From Gammaproteobacteria bacterium (GTDB lineage Bacteria; Pseudomonadota; Gammaproteobacteria; Pseudomonadales; Pseudohongiellaceae), in NCBI GenBank assembly GCA_029244985.1, contig JAQWQD010000010.1:91828-155827 (forward strand): a stretch of DNA of 64,000 nucleotides, given 5' to 3'. Under the pieces are notes generated by a model. That model did no database searches. It was not told the origin of the DNA and was given only the letters and a program-made list of their open reading frames with translations. Both the position numbers and the translations under genes were made by a program. Of this stretch, positions 44,703-54,955 are shown piece by piece; positions within the stretch are counted from its first letter, which is position 1, and each line of letters begins with the position of its first letter.

Positions 44703-45791
44703 GTGGGCCAAAAAACCACTCTTTATCAAAAACATCTCGATGCCGGCGCCAGGATTGTGGACTTTTCCGGGTGGGATATGCCTATTAATTATGGCTCGCA
44801 GATCAAGGAGCATAATCAGGTGCGCATGGCTGCGGGCGTATTCGATGTCTCTCATATGACCGTCATTGATGTCGGGGGAGATGATGCTGAAAAGTATCTA
44901 CGTTACCTCCTGGCAAACGATGTAGCGAAACTGGATCAGGTAGGTCGCGCACTCTATAGCGCCATGCTCAATCATGACGCCGGCATACTCGATGATCTAA
45001 TCGTTTACCGCATGAGCTTTGGATACCGACTAGTCGTGAACTGTGCAACCCGCGGTAAAGACATACGTTGGATGATTCAAAACACCGATGGCTTTAGAGT
45101 CTCACTGGAAGAAAAGCCTCGCTTAGCGATTTTGGCTGTTCATGGGCCTGAGTCCGTTCAGAAGGTTTGTGAAGTCGTTGCAGACAGCCAAGCAAACCAA
45201 ATTCGAGAACTGAAAAACTTCCGTGGCATCGAGATGGATAGTTGGTTTGTAGCGCGCACCGGTTATACGGGAGAAAAAGGTCTAGAATTCATATTCCCAG
45301 CAGAAGAGGCTCCTGAGCTTTGGGAAAAACTGCTGGCTGTGGGTGTGCTACCCATAGGTCTGGGTGCACGCGATACCCTGCGGCTTGAGGCCGGCATGAA
45401 TCTTTATGGCCATGAAATGGATGAATCCATTTCGCCATTAGCGGCGAATATGGATCAAACTATTGCCTATGAACCAACAGACCGCGAATTTATCGGCCGA
45501 CCAGCCTTGATCGCCCACAAGCATTTGTATGAATCCGGTGAAGTTCCAAAATTAGTGGGCTTGGTGCTCGAAGGTCGTGGTGTGCTAAGAAAAGGACAAA
45601 AGGTGGTAACTGATAAAGGCGAGGGAGTAATTACTAGCGGGAGTTTCTCTCCTACATTGAAGCATTCAATTGCATTAGCTAGAATCCCGATTAGCAGTCA
45701 ATCCTGTGAAGTTGACCTTCGAGGTAAACTGACCGGCGTGCGAATTGTGAAACCCAATTTCGTTCGTTTCGGTAAAAAGGTTTTCAAATAA
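44703..45791 (+). CDS. gcvT: Aminomethyltransferase (glycine cleavage T protein)
   Basis: A 362-aa tetrahydrofolate-dependent enzyme that takes the aminomethyl group from the lipoyl arm of GcvH, releasing ammonia and methylene-THF. N-terminal LYQKHLDAGARIVDFSGWDMP, AGVFDVSHM, RTGYTGEKGLEF and GLGARDTLRLEAGMNLYG are diagnostic. The start is GTG with no clear Shine-Dalgarno. It begins a gcvT-gcvH-gcvP run. No glycine riboswitch motif is visible in the preceding 228 bases. Confidence 0.96.
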   Translation: MGQKTTLYQKHLDAGARIVDFSGWDMPINYGSQIKEHNQVRMAAGVFDVSHMTVIDVGGDDAEKYLRYLLANDVAKLDQVGRALYSAMLNHDAGILDDLIVYRMSFGYRLVVNCATRGKDIRWMIQNTDGFRVSLEEKPRLAILAVHGPESVQKVCEVVADSQANQIRELKNFRGIEMDSWFVARTGYTGEKGLEFIFPAEEAPELWEKLLAVGVLPIGLGARDTLRLEAGMNLYGHEMDESISPLAANMDQTIAYEPTDREFIGRPALIAHKHLYESGEVPKLVGLVLEGRGVLRKGQKVVTDKGEGVITSGSFSPTLKHSIALARIPISSQSCEVDLRGKLTGVRIVKPNFVRFGKKVFK

Positions 45792-45847
45792 AAACAAACG
45801 AGCCAAACACGCTCGCCCTGTGAAGGACTGAATGAGGGGTTCACTTT

Positions 45848-46237
45848 GTGAATAATATTCCTGACAAATTAAGATATGCAACAAGCCATGAGTGGATTCG
45901 GATTGAAGATGATGGCACCGCCAACGTCGGCATTAGTGATCATGCTCAGGATGCCTTAGGCGACATCGTTTTCGTTGAATTGCCGGAGCCTGGCACTAGC
46001 GTGAATGCAAAAGATGAAGTGGCCGTTGTGGAATCCGTAAAAGCTGCTTCAGATATTTACAGCCCAGTTTCAGGTTCAATAATCGCAATAAACGAAGCGC
46101 TGCTGGATGCCCCTGAAACGGTTAATTTATCGCCTTATGAGAATGGTTGGTTCTTCAAAATTAAAGTTAGCGATGCCGCTGAATTAGAAGAACTTATGGA
46201 TGCCGAAGGCTACACCAAACATTGCGAAGAAGAATAA
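45848..46237 (+). CDS. gcvH: Glycine cleavage system H protein
   Basis: A 129-aa lipoyl carrier that shuttles the aminomethyl group between GcvP, GcvT and Lpd. The lipoylated Lys is in [17 protein letters not shown]. The start is GTG with a GAGGGG ribosome site about 8 bases ahead. It is 56 bases after gcvT. Confidence 0.96.
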   Translation: MNNIPDKLRYATSHEWIRIEDDGTANVGISDHAQDALGDIVFVELPEPGTSVNAKDEVAVVESVKAASDIYSPVSGSIIAINEALLDAPETVNLSPYENGWFFKIKVSDAAELEELMDAEGYTKHCEEE

Positions 46238-46310
46238 CCCCCGGAACCTATTTAATCGAACATTAGTTATCACACGAAAGACAGAGAATTTATTCTGCTT
46301 TCCAGACTTC

Positions 46311-46340
46311 GCATTTGCTTAATTAAGCCAATGCTTTTTT
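46311..46340 (+). terminator. Terminator-like hairpin between gcvH and gcvP
   Basis: GCATT-t-GCTT (46311-46320) pairs with AAGC-c-AATGC (46325-46334) across an AATT loop, giving nine of ten pairs, and is followed by six T (46335-46340). It has the form of an intrinsic terminator inside the operon and may reduce or regulate gcvP transcription relative to gcvTH. Confidence 0.7.
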
Positions 46341-46371
46341 GAGTAAATTGAAAAACTCATCAAAGGAATAT

Positions 46372-49332
46372 ATGCAGACCCCAGCGAAATCTTCATCCGT
46401 ACCATCAAATTCTGCTCAAAATGATTCTGCCCCAACCTTGGAAACACTCCAGTATTGGGATGAATTTATAGACCGTCATATCGGGCCCTGCAACTCCCAA
46501 GTTGCCAACATGCTAGAGGCTTTGGAGCTGAATTCTCTTGAACAGCTAATCGAGAAAGTTGTGCCAAGTTCGATTTTATCAAGCAAGCCAATGGCACTAT
46601 CTCACCCGTTGCCAGAGAATGATGCGTTAGCAAAACTTAAAAGTATGGCTGCTAAAAACAAACAGACTCGATCATTTATCGGTTTGGGTTACTACGATAC
46701 ACATACTCCTAACGTGATTCTGCGGAATGTGTTGGAAAACCCTGGCTGGTACACCGCTTATACGCCCTATCAACCAGAAATATCTCAGGGAAGACTGGAG
46801 TGTCTGCTTAATTTCCAGCAAGTTACGCTGGATCTCACGGGAATGGATTTAGCCAATGCCTCATTGCTTGATGAAGCCACGGCAGCAGCAGAAGCGATGG
46901 CCCTAGCCAAACGGGTTAGTAAAAACTTAGGGGCAAATAAGTTTTTTGTCCATGAGCATTGCTTCCCACAAACTATTGATGTGATTAAGACCCGTGCGGA
47001 ATGCTTTGGTTTCGAACTCCTCATTGGTAGCACTGATGAGATAAAAGGCGAGGAATTATTTGGGGCCATCTTTCAATACCCCACAATGCTCGGGGATGCC
47101 ACAGACCTTACTAAGGTGATTGCAGATCTGCATGAGCACAAAGCCATAGTTGCTGTCGCTGCAGACTTAATGAGCCTGGCATTGTTAAAACCACCAGGAG
47201 AAATGGGTGCCGACGTCGTAACTGGAAGCACCCAGCGCTTCGGCGTTCCTATGGGCTATGGCGGGCCTCATGCCGCCTATTTTGCAACCAAAGAGGAATA
47301 TAAACGCGCGGTGCCTGGTCGCATCATCGGAGTATCTGTAGACGCCAGAAAAAAACAGGCCTATCGCATGGCCTTGCAGACTAGGGAACAACATATCCGT
47401 CGCGAGAAAGCCAATAGCAATATTTGCACAGCACAAGTTTTGCTGGCCAATATCGCAGCACTCTATGCCATGTATCATGGCCCCATCGGCATAGAAAAAA
47501 TTGCTAAACGAATCCACCGACTAACCACAATTCTAGCGAAGGGTTTGAGCGAAGCTGGGTTATCGATCCTTAACGAAAACTATTTCGACACTCTCACTGT
47601 TTCAATTGGCGCCGAACAAGTCCAGGCGCTATCGGAGCGCGCAATGCTTGCTGGCATTAATTTGCGTATGGACCGCCTCGAAAAGCATGGTAGCGTTGGC
47701 ATAAGTCTAGATGAATGTACAACTGAACAAGATATCGAACGCCTTTGGCAAGTTTTATTAGGCAAGGATAGAGAAAATCTTTCAGTAACGATAATCGATG
47801 CCGCAATCACGCAAGGTAAAATAGCGCCAGTTATCTCAGATAAACTGATTCGTCAGAGTGAATATTTACAACACCCTATATTTAATCGCTATCATAGTGA
47901 AACTGAAATGATGCGCTATATAAAGAGATTGGAGAACAAAGATATCTCTTTGACCCATGCCATGATTCCTTTAGGTTCCTGCACCATGAAACTCAATGCA
48001 GCGGCCGAAATGATCCCCATTAGCTGGCCCGAATTTGCAAAGCCTCACCCTTTTACTCCGTTGGATCAAATGGCTGGTTATCAACAAATGATTGATGAAC
48101 TGGAAGATATGCTAGCGGAAATAACCGGCTTCGATGCAATCAGCATGCAACCAAATTCGGGTGCTCAAGGAGAGTATGCGGGGCTGTTAGCAATTAAAAA
48201 ATATCTCGAAAGTCTAAGTGGACCAACTAGAAATGTTTGTTTAATTCCTAGCTCAGCCCACGGAACCAATCCTGCCAGTGCTCAAATGATTGGGATGAAA
48301 GTCGTTCTGATTGCCTGTGATGAAGACGGCAACATCGACGTTGCAGATCTCAAAACCAAAGCTCAGTCTCACAAAGACGATCTTGCTGCACTAATGATTA
48401 CTTATCCTTCTACTCACGGCGTCTATGAAGCTGCTGTAAGAGAAATCTGTCAGATTATCCATGACAACGGGGGCCAGGTTTACATGGATGGCGCCAATCT
48501 CAATGCTCAAGTTGGAGTAGCCAAACCTGCGGAAATCGGAGCAGATGTCTCTCATGTAAATCTGCATAAGACCTTCTGTATACCTCATGGGGGTGGAGGC
48601 CCAGGAATGGGGCCCATTGGCGTAAAAGCGCATCTTGCACCCTATCTTGCCAACCATTCAATTATTAAAATTAGAAGTACAGAAAAAGAAAATACCGCTG
48701 TCTCAGCCGCCCCCTGGGGAAGTTCTAGCATCTTGCCCATTTCCTGGATGTATATCTCCATGATGGGTGGGCAAGGCCTGCTAAAAGCAACCCAAGTAGC
48801 CATTCTTAATGCTAACTATCTCGCTGTAAAAATAAGTAAGCACTATCCCGTCTTGTATACGGGGAACAGCGGAATGGTGGCCCATGAATGCATTATCGAC
48901 ATGCGCCCTCTTAAGCAAGCGTCGGGAGTTAGTGAAGAAGATATCGCCAAACGTTTAATGGATTTTGGTTTTCATGCACCAACAATGTCTTTTCCTGTTG
49001 CCGGAACTTTAATGATTGAACCAACTGAAAGTGAATCAAAAGAAGAATTAGATCGCTTTATCGAAGCAATGATTCAAATCCGTCAAGAAATTGATCAGGT
49101 TGAAAGCGGCAAGATTGATGCAGAGAACAACCCATTAAAGAATGCACCACACACCATGCATGACATGGTCGATGCAAATTGGGAAAGGCCCTATAGCAAG
49201 TTGCAAGCGGCTTTCCCGATGGGCGGCAGTATGGACAGTAAATACTGGCCAGCCGTCAATCGTATCGACAACGTCTATGGTGATAGAAACCTGTTCTGTG
49301 CCTGCCCAGCGATTGAAAATTATGAAGAGTAA
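46372..49332 (+). CDS. gcvP: Glycine dehydrogenase (decarboxylating), GcvP
   Basis: A 986-aa PLP enzyme that decarboxylates glycine and loads GcvH. It is of the fused long type. The N-terminal half has [18 protein letters not shown] and [12 protein letters not shown], and the PLP Lys lies in [21 protein letters not shown] longer frame begins at TTG 46339, but that codon falls in the T-tract of the hairpin; ATG 46372 has AAGGA a few bases ahead and is preferred. Downstream of gcvH, completing the operon. Confidence 0.96.
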   Translation: MQTPAKSSSVPSNSAQNDSAPTLETLQYWDEFIDRHIGPCNSQVANMLEALELNSLEQLIEKVVPSSILSSKPMALSHPLPENDALAKLKSMAAKNKQTRSFIGLGYYDTHTPNVILRNVLENPGWYTAYTPYQPEISQGRLECLLNFQQVTLDLTGMDLANASLLDEATAAAEAMALAKRVSKNLGANKFFVHEHCFPQTIDVIKTRAECFGFELLIGSTDEIKGEELFGAIFQYPTMLGDATDLTKVIADLHEHKAIVAVAADLMSLALLKPPGEMGADVVTGSTQRFGVPMGYGGPHAAYFATKEEYKRAVPGRIIGVSVDARKKQAYRMALQTREQHIRREKANSNICTAQVLLANIAALYAMYHGPIGIEKIAKRIHRLTTILAKGLSEAGLSILNENYFDTLTVSIGAEQVQALSERAMLAGINLRMDRLEKHGSVGISLDECTTEQDIERLWQVLLGKDRENLSVTIIDAAITQGKIAPVISDKLIRQSEYLQHPIFNRYHSETEMMRYIKRLENKDISLTHAMIPLGSCTMKLNAAAEMIPISWPEFAKPHPFTPLDQMAGYQQMIDELEDMLAEITGFDAISMQPNSGAQGEYAGLLAIKKYLESLSGPTRNVCLIPSSAHGTNPASAQMIGMKVVLIACDEDGNIDVADLKTKAQSHKDDLAALMITYPSTHGVYEAAVREICQIIHDNGGQVYMDGANLNAQVGVAKPAEIGADVSHVNLHKTFCIPHGGGGPGMGPIGVKAHLAPYLANHSIIKIRSTEKENTAVSAAPWGSSSILPISWMYISMMGGQGLLKATQVAILNANYLAVKISKHYPVLYTGNSGMVAHECIIDMRPLKQASGVSEEDIAKRLMDFGFHAPTMSFPVAGTLMIEPTESESKEELDRFIEAMIQIRQEIDQVESGKIDAENNPLKNAPHTMHDMVDANWERPYSKLQAAFPMGGSMDSKYWPAVNRIDNVYGDRNLFCACPAIENYEE

Positions 49333-49514
49333 AACGAAGCTAACCTAAAATTTCCCCTTTGGGGCAGTGTGCCAGTTGTATACCCTCCACAATAACGATT
49401 TGTTGTGATTGGACAACAGAGAATACATTTCCCATTCTACCTAATTGTGTTTCTGAGGCCCTCAGGAGGCAGGAGGCCGTCAATTAATTTAATTGAACCT
49501 ACTATATTACATAA

Positions 49515-49835
49515 TTAACCGGTATTTCTTGGTTGCAGGCCATGTACAAGTGTTAGAGAGTTCAAATGTGTGCCAGCGCGTCTAAATTCAGATAACGCTT
49601 GATATTCGTCGTCGTAGTACCAATCTTTAGCAGCCTGCTCGGAAGGAAATTTGAATAGAATTATTCGCCCTTTTATTGGTTCAGAACCTTCCAATATTTC
49701 ATGACTGTCGTCATAGGTGAAAAATTCACCACCAAAACGTTTCAGGATTGGGAAAAACCCTTTTTCATATTTTCGATACTCGTCCGCATCACGCACAACG
49801 AGATTAGCAATCATATAAACCGGTATCTCAGACAT
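49515..49835 (-). CDS. DUF1330 family protein
   Basis: A 106-aa small alpha/beta dimeric (ferredoxin-like) domain of DUF1330: YMIANLVVRDADEYRKYEKG, GRIILFKFPSEQAAKDWYYDDEYQAL and a C-terminal helix are present. The family has no known function. An ATG at 49853 would extend the frame, but the ATG at 49835 has GGAGA 5-6 bases ahead and gives the standard MSEIPVYMIANL start. It is divergent from pepQ. Confidence 0.85.
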   Translation of the reverse strand: MSEIPVYMIANLVVRDADEYRKYEKGFFPILKRFGGEFFTYDDSHEILEGSEPIKGRIILFKFPSEQAAKDWYYDDEYQALSEFRRAGTHLNSLTLVHGLQPRNTG

Positions 49836-49853
49836 AAGTGTCTCCATAATCAT

Positions 49854-50152
49854 TTAGTCTAAAAGTAATTTAAATAAATTAAGAGTGCAATTACAAAAGC
49901 TTAATCTATTCGGCTGCTGCTATTAATATTGAAATCGATACTGCAAGCACACAAAATTGTCAAATTAAACAATACTTCTCAATGAGCTAAATTGTTGTCG
50001 CTTAAATGAATAACTATATGCAGCACTGAACTTTAAAACAGAAGCAATTCATATCTGAAATTTTAATGAAAGAACTATAAGGGTCAGCATCATCAGCAAA
50101 AACATAAGATAAAGCTCAAATCTTTCCTACTAAATTAGTTTGTCTTTATTCA
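49854..50152. other. Divergent intergenic region between DUF1330 gene and pepQ
   Basis: This AT-rich stretch of 299 bases holds no ORF I can support. It should contain the promoters of both flanking genes. No tandem repeat or known regulatory box stands out. Confidence 0.4.
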
Positions 50153-51541
50153 GTGAAGAAGCAGTATAATTCGAAGCCTCACCGAACAATAAACAAGTGC
50201 AAGGCTTTGACTGAAGATCTTTTTACACAACATATTGCAACTCTCGTAATTAACTATGAGGCAGCTCTTTCCAACTGTATCGAAAAGGGCGGAAATCTGC
50301 GAGCTTTGCTCGTGCACAGTGGTTGCGAAGGCCATTACTATGGTGATGATCGAGGTATTGCCTTTCAGTCCTTTGGGCACTTAATCCACTGGTTGCCTGT
50401 AAATAGGCCAGACCAATTTGTTTATTTTCGCTCAGGCGAACAACCGATTTACTTCCAAATCGTGCCTGAAGACTATTGGCATGATCAAAAAATCGAGAAC
50501 AAGAGTTGGTGGGCCGATTGTTTTCGCATTATCCGTTTAAATACAGCAAAGGAAATCGCCAAGCATTTGCCTAAAAACATAGTTGGGCAGCTCGGTTATC
50601 TTGGGCCTAATGAATCGATCGCAACTGATTTAGGTATCAAAACAGAAGGGCTAAATCCCCAAACCGTAATCCGTTATCTGGACTTTCAACGAGCCTACAA
50701 GACAGCTTATGAGGTCGAACAACTTAAAACCGCAAATCGATTAGCGCTTACCGGGCACAATGCCGCACGCCAGAAATTTCTTGATGGTGGCAATGAATAT
50801 GAAATTCACATGGCTTATTTACAGGCCTGTACTTTGCTCGAAGACGAAAGCCCCTACACCAATATCGTTGCACTGGATGAAAAGGCAGCTATTTTACATT
50901 ACCAGTACAAAAGACGCACACCCGCCGACGGCAGTAATGTTTTATTGATCGATGCTGGCTATCGCGTAAATGGTTATGGCTCCGATATAACTCGCACATC
51001 AGTTAAGCAAAGTGTACATAAAGCATTTAAGGCTTTATTGACTGGAATGGAGCGCATAGAGCAGCAATTAGTCGCCATGGTCAAACCCGGCGTCAACTAT
51101 CCGGACATTCATCTCGCTGCACTAACTCAAATAGCTCAGCTCCTAATCGATCTCGAGATTTGTCGAGGGTCTTTGCTGGATTTAATCGAATTAAAAATAC
51201 CTCATTTGTTTATGCCTCATGGTGTTGGCCATTTGTTAGGCCTTCAGGTTCATGACGTAGGTGGACATCAACAAGATATTGCTGGCTCAATACAGACGCC
51301 TCCGACCGATATCTCAACACTTCGTAATACTCGACAGCTTGACGTCAACATGGTGTTTACTATCGAGCCTGGTTGCTACTTTATACCACTCTTATTGGAA
51401 CCAGTACGAAGTGAGTCGAGAAGTAAATTTATCAATTGGAAGCTGGTAGAAGAGCTCTACTGTTGCGGCGGCATAAGAGTCGAAGACAATGTGCTTGTTA
51501 CGAATGACGGAGTAGAGAACCTAACTCGTCAATTCGAGTAA
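50153..51541 (+). CDS. pepQ: Xaa-Pro dipeptidase PepQ
   Basis: A 462-aa M24 metallopeptidase similar along its length to E. coli PepQ, which cleaves Xaa-Pro dipeptides. Metal-site motifs are LLIDAGYRVNGYGSDITR, MPHGVGHLLGLQVHDVGG and TIEPGCYF with GIRVEDNV. Early motifs HIATL and LVHSGCEGHYYGDD match the N-domain. It starts with GTG and a roughly 15-residue basic N-terminal addition; a TTG 18 codons in is an alternative start. It converges on waaA. Confidence 0.95.
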   Translation: MKKQYNSKPHRTINKCKALTEDLFTQHIATLVINYEAALSNCIEKGGNLRALLVHSGCEGHYYGDDRGIAFQSFGHLIHWLPVNRPDQFVYFRSGEQPIYFQIVPEDYWHDQKIENKSWWADCFRIIRLNTAKEIAKHLPKNIVGQLGYLGPNESIATDLGIKTEGLNPQTVIRYLDFQRAYKTAYEVEQLKTANRLALTGHNAARQKFLDGGNEYEIHMAYLQACTLLEDESPYTNIVALDEKAAILHYQYKRRTPADGSNVLLIDAGYRVNGYGSDITRTSVKQSVHKAFKALLTGMERIEQQLVAMVKPGVNYPDIHLAALTQIAQLLIDLEICRGSLLDLIELKIPHLFMPHGVGHLLGLQVHDVGGHQQDIAGSIQTPPTDISTLRNTRQLDVNMVFTIEPGCYFIPLLLEPVRSESRSKFINWKLVEELYCCGGIRVEDNVLVTNDGVENLTRQFE

Positions 51542-51552
51542 GTTAGCCTCGA

Positions 51553-52830
51553 TTAGCTAATTAGCTTGTCTATTATATGAAGCAATGCAGGCAATGCCTG
51601 CTGGTTTGCTTCGACGACTGACTTCGAAGCAGCTCCCATATGCCTACGTAAAGCTTCATTTTCAACCAGCCGGTTAAGAGACGCAGCGAGCCCCTCTTCA
51701 TCACTTACTGTTAGCATACCTCCAGCAGATTCAAGCTGATTACAAATCTGCGCAAAATTAAATTGAGACGGCCCCACTAATATTGGTAAAGCTAACGCAG
51801 CTGGTTCTAAGACATTTTGGCAGCCGGTGTTAACGAGACTGCCTCCAACAAATGCAATATTAGCGACAGAATAATATCCTGCCATTTCTCCCATGCTGTC
51901 ACCAACAATAATTTTAATATCATTTATTGCAGTTTGAGGTAATGATCGCCGCATGGTTTGCAATTGGGATCGCTCACACAAAACCGCAACCTCATCAAAT
52001 CTTTCTGGATGCCTGGGTACCAATAATAAAAGCACATTGGGGTTATTACTTTGCACATCTTTGTAAGCTTTTAGTACTTTTTCTTCTTCGCCTTCACGAG
52101 TACTCGCTGCAATTATTACAATACGATTTGATGCCTTAATAGCATCAAAGAAAGAATCGTCAAAATTTAGACCCGCGTTTTTTTGTACATGAAATTTTAA
52201 GCTACCAGTCACTTCGAGCTCTTCAATATCTGCTCCCAATGCTTGAAGTCTATCCGCATCCTCTTTTGATTGTGCAGCAATCGCATCAAACGATTGCAGC
52301 ATTTTGTACATGAGGCCTGAAATTTTTTCATAGCCCAATGTCGATTTTTCAGACAATCTGGCATTCGCCAGAAGGATTTTCATATCACGCTGCTTGCAGT
52401 AATAAATTAAGTTAGGCCATAGCTCTGTTTCCATAATGATTAGCAGATCAGGGTTAATAGTATGCAGAAAGTGCCTGATCGCCATGGGCAGATCATAGGG
52501 TAGATAAGCGTGAAATACAGAGCCATCAAAGAGCGTTTTAACACTTTCAGAGCCTGTCGGCGTCATGGATGTTATTAAGAATTGAGAATCTGGATAAGAT
52601 TGTTGAAGGGCCTTAACTAGAGGCTGTGCTGCATAGGTTTCTCCAACTGACACGGCATGAATCCAGATCGTTGTTTTTTGACGATCAAAATCCGCCGGGG
52701 GTGTAAAGTGGCCAAATCTCTCTAAGATTCGGTGCCTATAACCAGGAGCGCGAATACCTCTGTAATACAATCGCACAATCATCAGTGGCACAGATAGATA
52801 CAAAATAAGGCTATAAAGAACTCTCAACAT
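51553..52830 (-). CDS. waaA: 3-deoxy-D-manno-octulosonic acid transferase
   Basis: A 425-aa inner-membrane-associated GT30 enzyme that adds one or two Kdo residues to lipid A. A short N-terminal membrane segment (residues about 2-21) is followed by WIHAVSVGETYAAQPLV, the METELWPNL acidic motif, and the GT-B C-domain VGDSMGEMAGYYSVANIAFVGGSL with its NVLEPAALALP donor site. It opens the LPS region of the window. Confidence 0.95.
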   Translation of the reverse strand: MLRVLYSLILYLSVPLMIVRLYYRGIRAPGYRHRILERFGHFTPPADFDRQKTTIWIHAVSVGETYAAQPLVKALQQSYPDSQFLITSMTPTGSESVKTLFDGSVFHAYLPYDLPMAIRHFLHTINPDLLIIMETELWPNLIYYCKQRDMKILLANARLSEKSTLGYEKISGLMYKMLQSFDAIAAQSKEDADRLQALGADIEELEVTGSLKFHVQKNAGLNFDDSFFDAIKASNRIVIIAASTREGEEEKVLKAYKDVQSNNPNVLLLLVPRHPERFDEVAVLCERSQLQTMRRSLPQTAINDIKIIVGDSMGEMAGYYSVANIAFVGGSLVNTGCQNVLEPAALALPILVGPSQFNFAQICNQLESAGGMLTVSDEEGLAASLNRLVENEALRRHMGAASKSVVEANQQALPALLHIIDKLIS

Positions 52831-52943
52831 AGTTAAATAAGTGTTTGGTCTGTGCCTTCGTCTCTAGTTGGGAAAATAAGATTGATGTCGATATACTCTA
52901 GTTGATTTGAGCAAAGCATCTTGTCGACTTGTAAAGGTAACCA

Positions 52944-54155
52944 ATGACATTACGCTATTCAACAGACATAGTTATATTTGGCGGCGGTATAGCCGGCCTG
53001 TGGTTACTAAATCGGCTGAAAAATGAAGGATATCGCCCTCTTCTCGTTGAAACTGAGTTCCTTGGAGGGGGTCAGACTTTTGCATCCCAAGGAATTATAC
53101 ATGGCGGCCTAAAATATGCCCTGGGTGGCTCATTCACTGAAGCGGCAAATACAATCGCCTACATGCCCAAAGCTTGGCAACAATGCTTAAAGGGAAATGG
53201 TGACGTGGATTTAACTGGAGTTTTAATTCTAAGCGACAATTACTATATGTGGTCAGATGGAAGCCTTCGCTCTAAGTTAAAAACATTTCTTGGCAGTAAG
53301 AGTCTAGCCGGTCGAGTTCAATCGCTTGAACGAGATCAGTATCCGGAATTCTTCAAGAATAATGTAATTGATGGAACATTATACGAGCTGCCTGATTTTG
53401 TAATTGATTCTTCTTCTTTGGTAAAAAAGCTTCGCGATAATGTATCTAAGGTCTCGCCTCCTATCTTCTCTATTGAAAAGGGTAATTATCATTTTACCAA
53501 GGACGGAGACATATCAAACTATTCACTGGTCTTGAATTCCGATAATCAAGAAATTGTCATTGAAGCGGAGCGATTTATTTTTTGTGCCGGTGAAGGAAAC
53601 GCCGAACTCATTGCACAAACTGACATTCAGTCCGTTAAGGCACAAGTTAGGCCGCTGCACATGGTCTATTTAAAAAGCTCACAACTGCCTAGAGTTTTTG
53701 TACACTGTGTTGGTGATAATTTTAGTCTTACACCAAAACTGACAATAACTTCTCATGCAGATCAACAAGGGCAAATCGTCTGGTATTTGGGAGGCGAATT
53801 GGCTGAGGCAGGCGTGCGTAAAAATCAATCTGAGCAATTAAAAGTGGCAAAAAAACTAGTACATAAATTGTTTCCACGGCTTGATGTTTCTGCTGCAGAA
53901 TGGAACAGCTTTCTAATCAATCGAGCGGAGGCGAATATTGGCAATAATTATCGTCCTGATGATGCTTACCTATTGTCAGAATCTAATATTATCACTGCAT
54001 GGCCAACCAAACTTACTCTTACACCTTCTTTGGCCGATAAAGTAGTCAACGCGCTGCGTAGTGATTCTGTTACTGCTTCCAAAAGCAATGGCGCAATAAA
54101 TGCGCTTGGTGAGCTGTTAGCACAGCCAGGATTAGCACAGAACTGTTGGGATTAG
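52944..54155 (+). CDS. FAD-dependent oxidoreductase (DAO family)
   Basis: A 403-aa flavoprotein of the DAO/glycerol-3-phosphate dehydrogenase-like type. The N-terminal FAD site is DIVIFGGGIAGLWLLNRL, followed by a second contact GQTFASQGIIHGGLKYALGG, and RPLHMVYLK is in the substrate domain. The substrate is unknown. A good AAAGG lies 6 bases ahead of the ATG. The next gene, an aldo-keto reductase, starts 6 bases after its stop, so the two probably act together. Confidence 0.82.
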   Translation: MTLRYSTDIVIFGGGIAGLWLLNRLKNEGYRPLLVETEFLGGGQTFASQGIIHGGLKYALGGSFTEAANTIAYMPKAWQQCLKGNGDVDLTGVLILSDNYYMWSDGSLRSKLKTFLGSKSLAGRVQSLERDQYPEFFKNNVIDGTLYELPDFVIDSSSLVKKLRDNVSKVSPPIFSIEKGNYHFTKDGDISNYSLVLNSDNQEIVIEAERFIFCAGEGNAELIAQTDIQSVKAQVRPLHMVYLKSSQLPRVFVHCVGDNFSLTPKLTITSHADQQGQIVWYLGGELAEAGVRKNQSEQLKVAKKLVHKLFPRLDVSAAEWNSFLINRAEANIGNNYRPDDAYLLSESNIITAWPTKLTLTPSLADKVVNALRSDSVTASKSNGAINALGELLAQPGLAQNCWD

Positions 54156-54161
54156 TTGTTA

Positions 54162-54938
54162 ATGTCTTTAGAACATCGCGAGCTAGGTCAGTCAGGTATC
54201 TCTGTTTCTTGTGTTGGTTTGGGAACAGTTAAATTTGGCCGTAATCAGGAAGTTAAGTACCCCTCGAATTTTGCTCTGCCTTCTGATGAAGAAATCGTTT
54301 CGCTGATAGACCAGGCAAAATCTCTCGGCATCAACTTATTAGATACCGCGCCTGCTTACGGCAGCAGCGAACAACGTCTTGGCCGATTACTAAGTGATCG
54401 TAAGGATTGGGTAATCTGTACTAAGGTTGGCGAAGAGTTTGTTACAGGTAAGTCTTTTTATGATTATTCTGCGAATCATATACGAAAGAGCGTCGAAAGA
54501 AGCTTGCTCAACCTAAACACAGATTATTTGGATTTAGTTTTGATACATTCTGATGGTAATGACTTAGCAATTATTGAATCAACAGATTGTTTGGAGGCCT
54601 TATCCAAGCTTAAAGAACGCGGGCTTATCAGAGCAATTGGGATGTCGACCAAGAGCATTGAGGGCGGTCAAAAAGCGGTAGATTTAACTGATGCTGTCAT
54701 GGTGACTTACAACCCCACCTGTAGCAAAGACGAGATAGTAATAGACCACGCGCTGACAAATAGAAAGGGTGTGTTAATTAAGAAAGTTCTCAACAGTGGT
54801 CATGATTGCGAAGGTGGTATCGAAAAAAACTTTGAGTTCTCACTAAATCACCCAGGCGTCACAAGTATAATATTCGGCACAATTAGCTCAGCGCATTTGG
54901 AAGCTAATGTACAAACTGCAATAAAAGTTTTGGCTTAG
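54162..54938 (+). CDS. Aldo-keto reductase
   Basis: A 258-aa NADPH-dependent reductase of the AKR TIM-barrel superfamily. The start LGQSGISVSCVGLGTVKFG, the catalytic region NLLDTAPAYGSSEQRLGRLL with Asp and Tyr, and IRKSVERSLLNLNTDYLDLVLIHSD are present. The substrate is not evident. A TTG at 54156 gives two more residues; the ATG at 54162 is preferred. It is paired with the flavoprotein and converges on hldE. Confidence 0.85.
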   Translation: MSLEHRELGQSGISVSCVGLGTVKFGRNQEVKYPSNFALPSDEEIVSLIDQAKSLGINLLDTAPAYGSSEQRLGRLLSDRKDWVICTKVGEEFVTGKSFYDYSANHIRKSVERSLLNLNTDYLDLVLIHSDGNDLAIIESTDCLEALSKLKERGLIRAIGMSTKSIEGGQKAVDLTDAVMVTYNPTCSKDEIVIDHALTNRKGVLIKKVLNSGHDCEGGIEKNFEFSLNHPGVTSIIFGTISSAHLEANVQTAIKVLA

Positions 54939-54955
54939 TTTGTTGGAAATAAAAA

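Noticed and set aside
51555..51566. AGCTAATTAGCT palindrome between pepQ and waaA
   Set aside because: Short and without a T-tract in either direction, so no terminator call.
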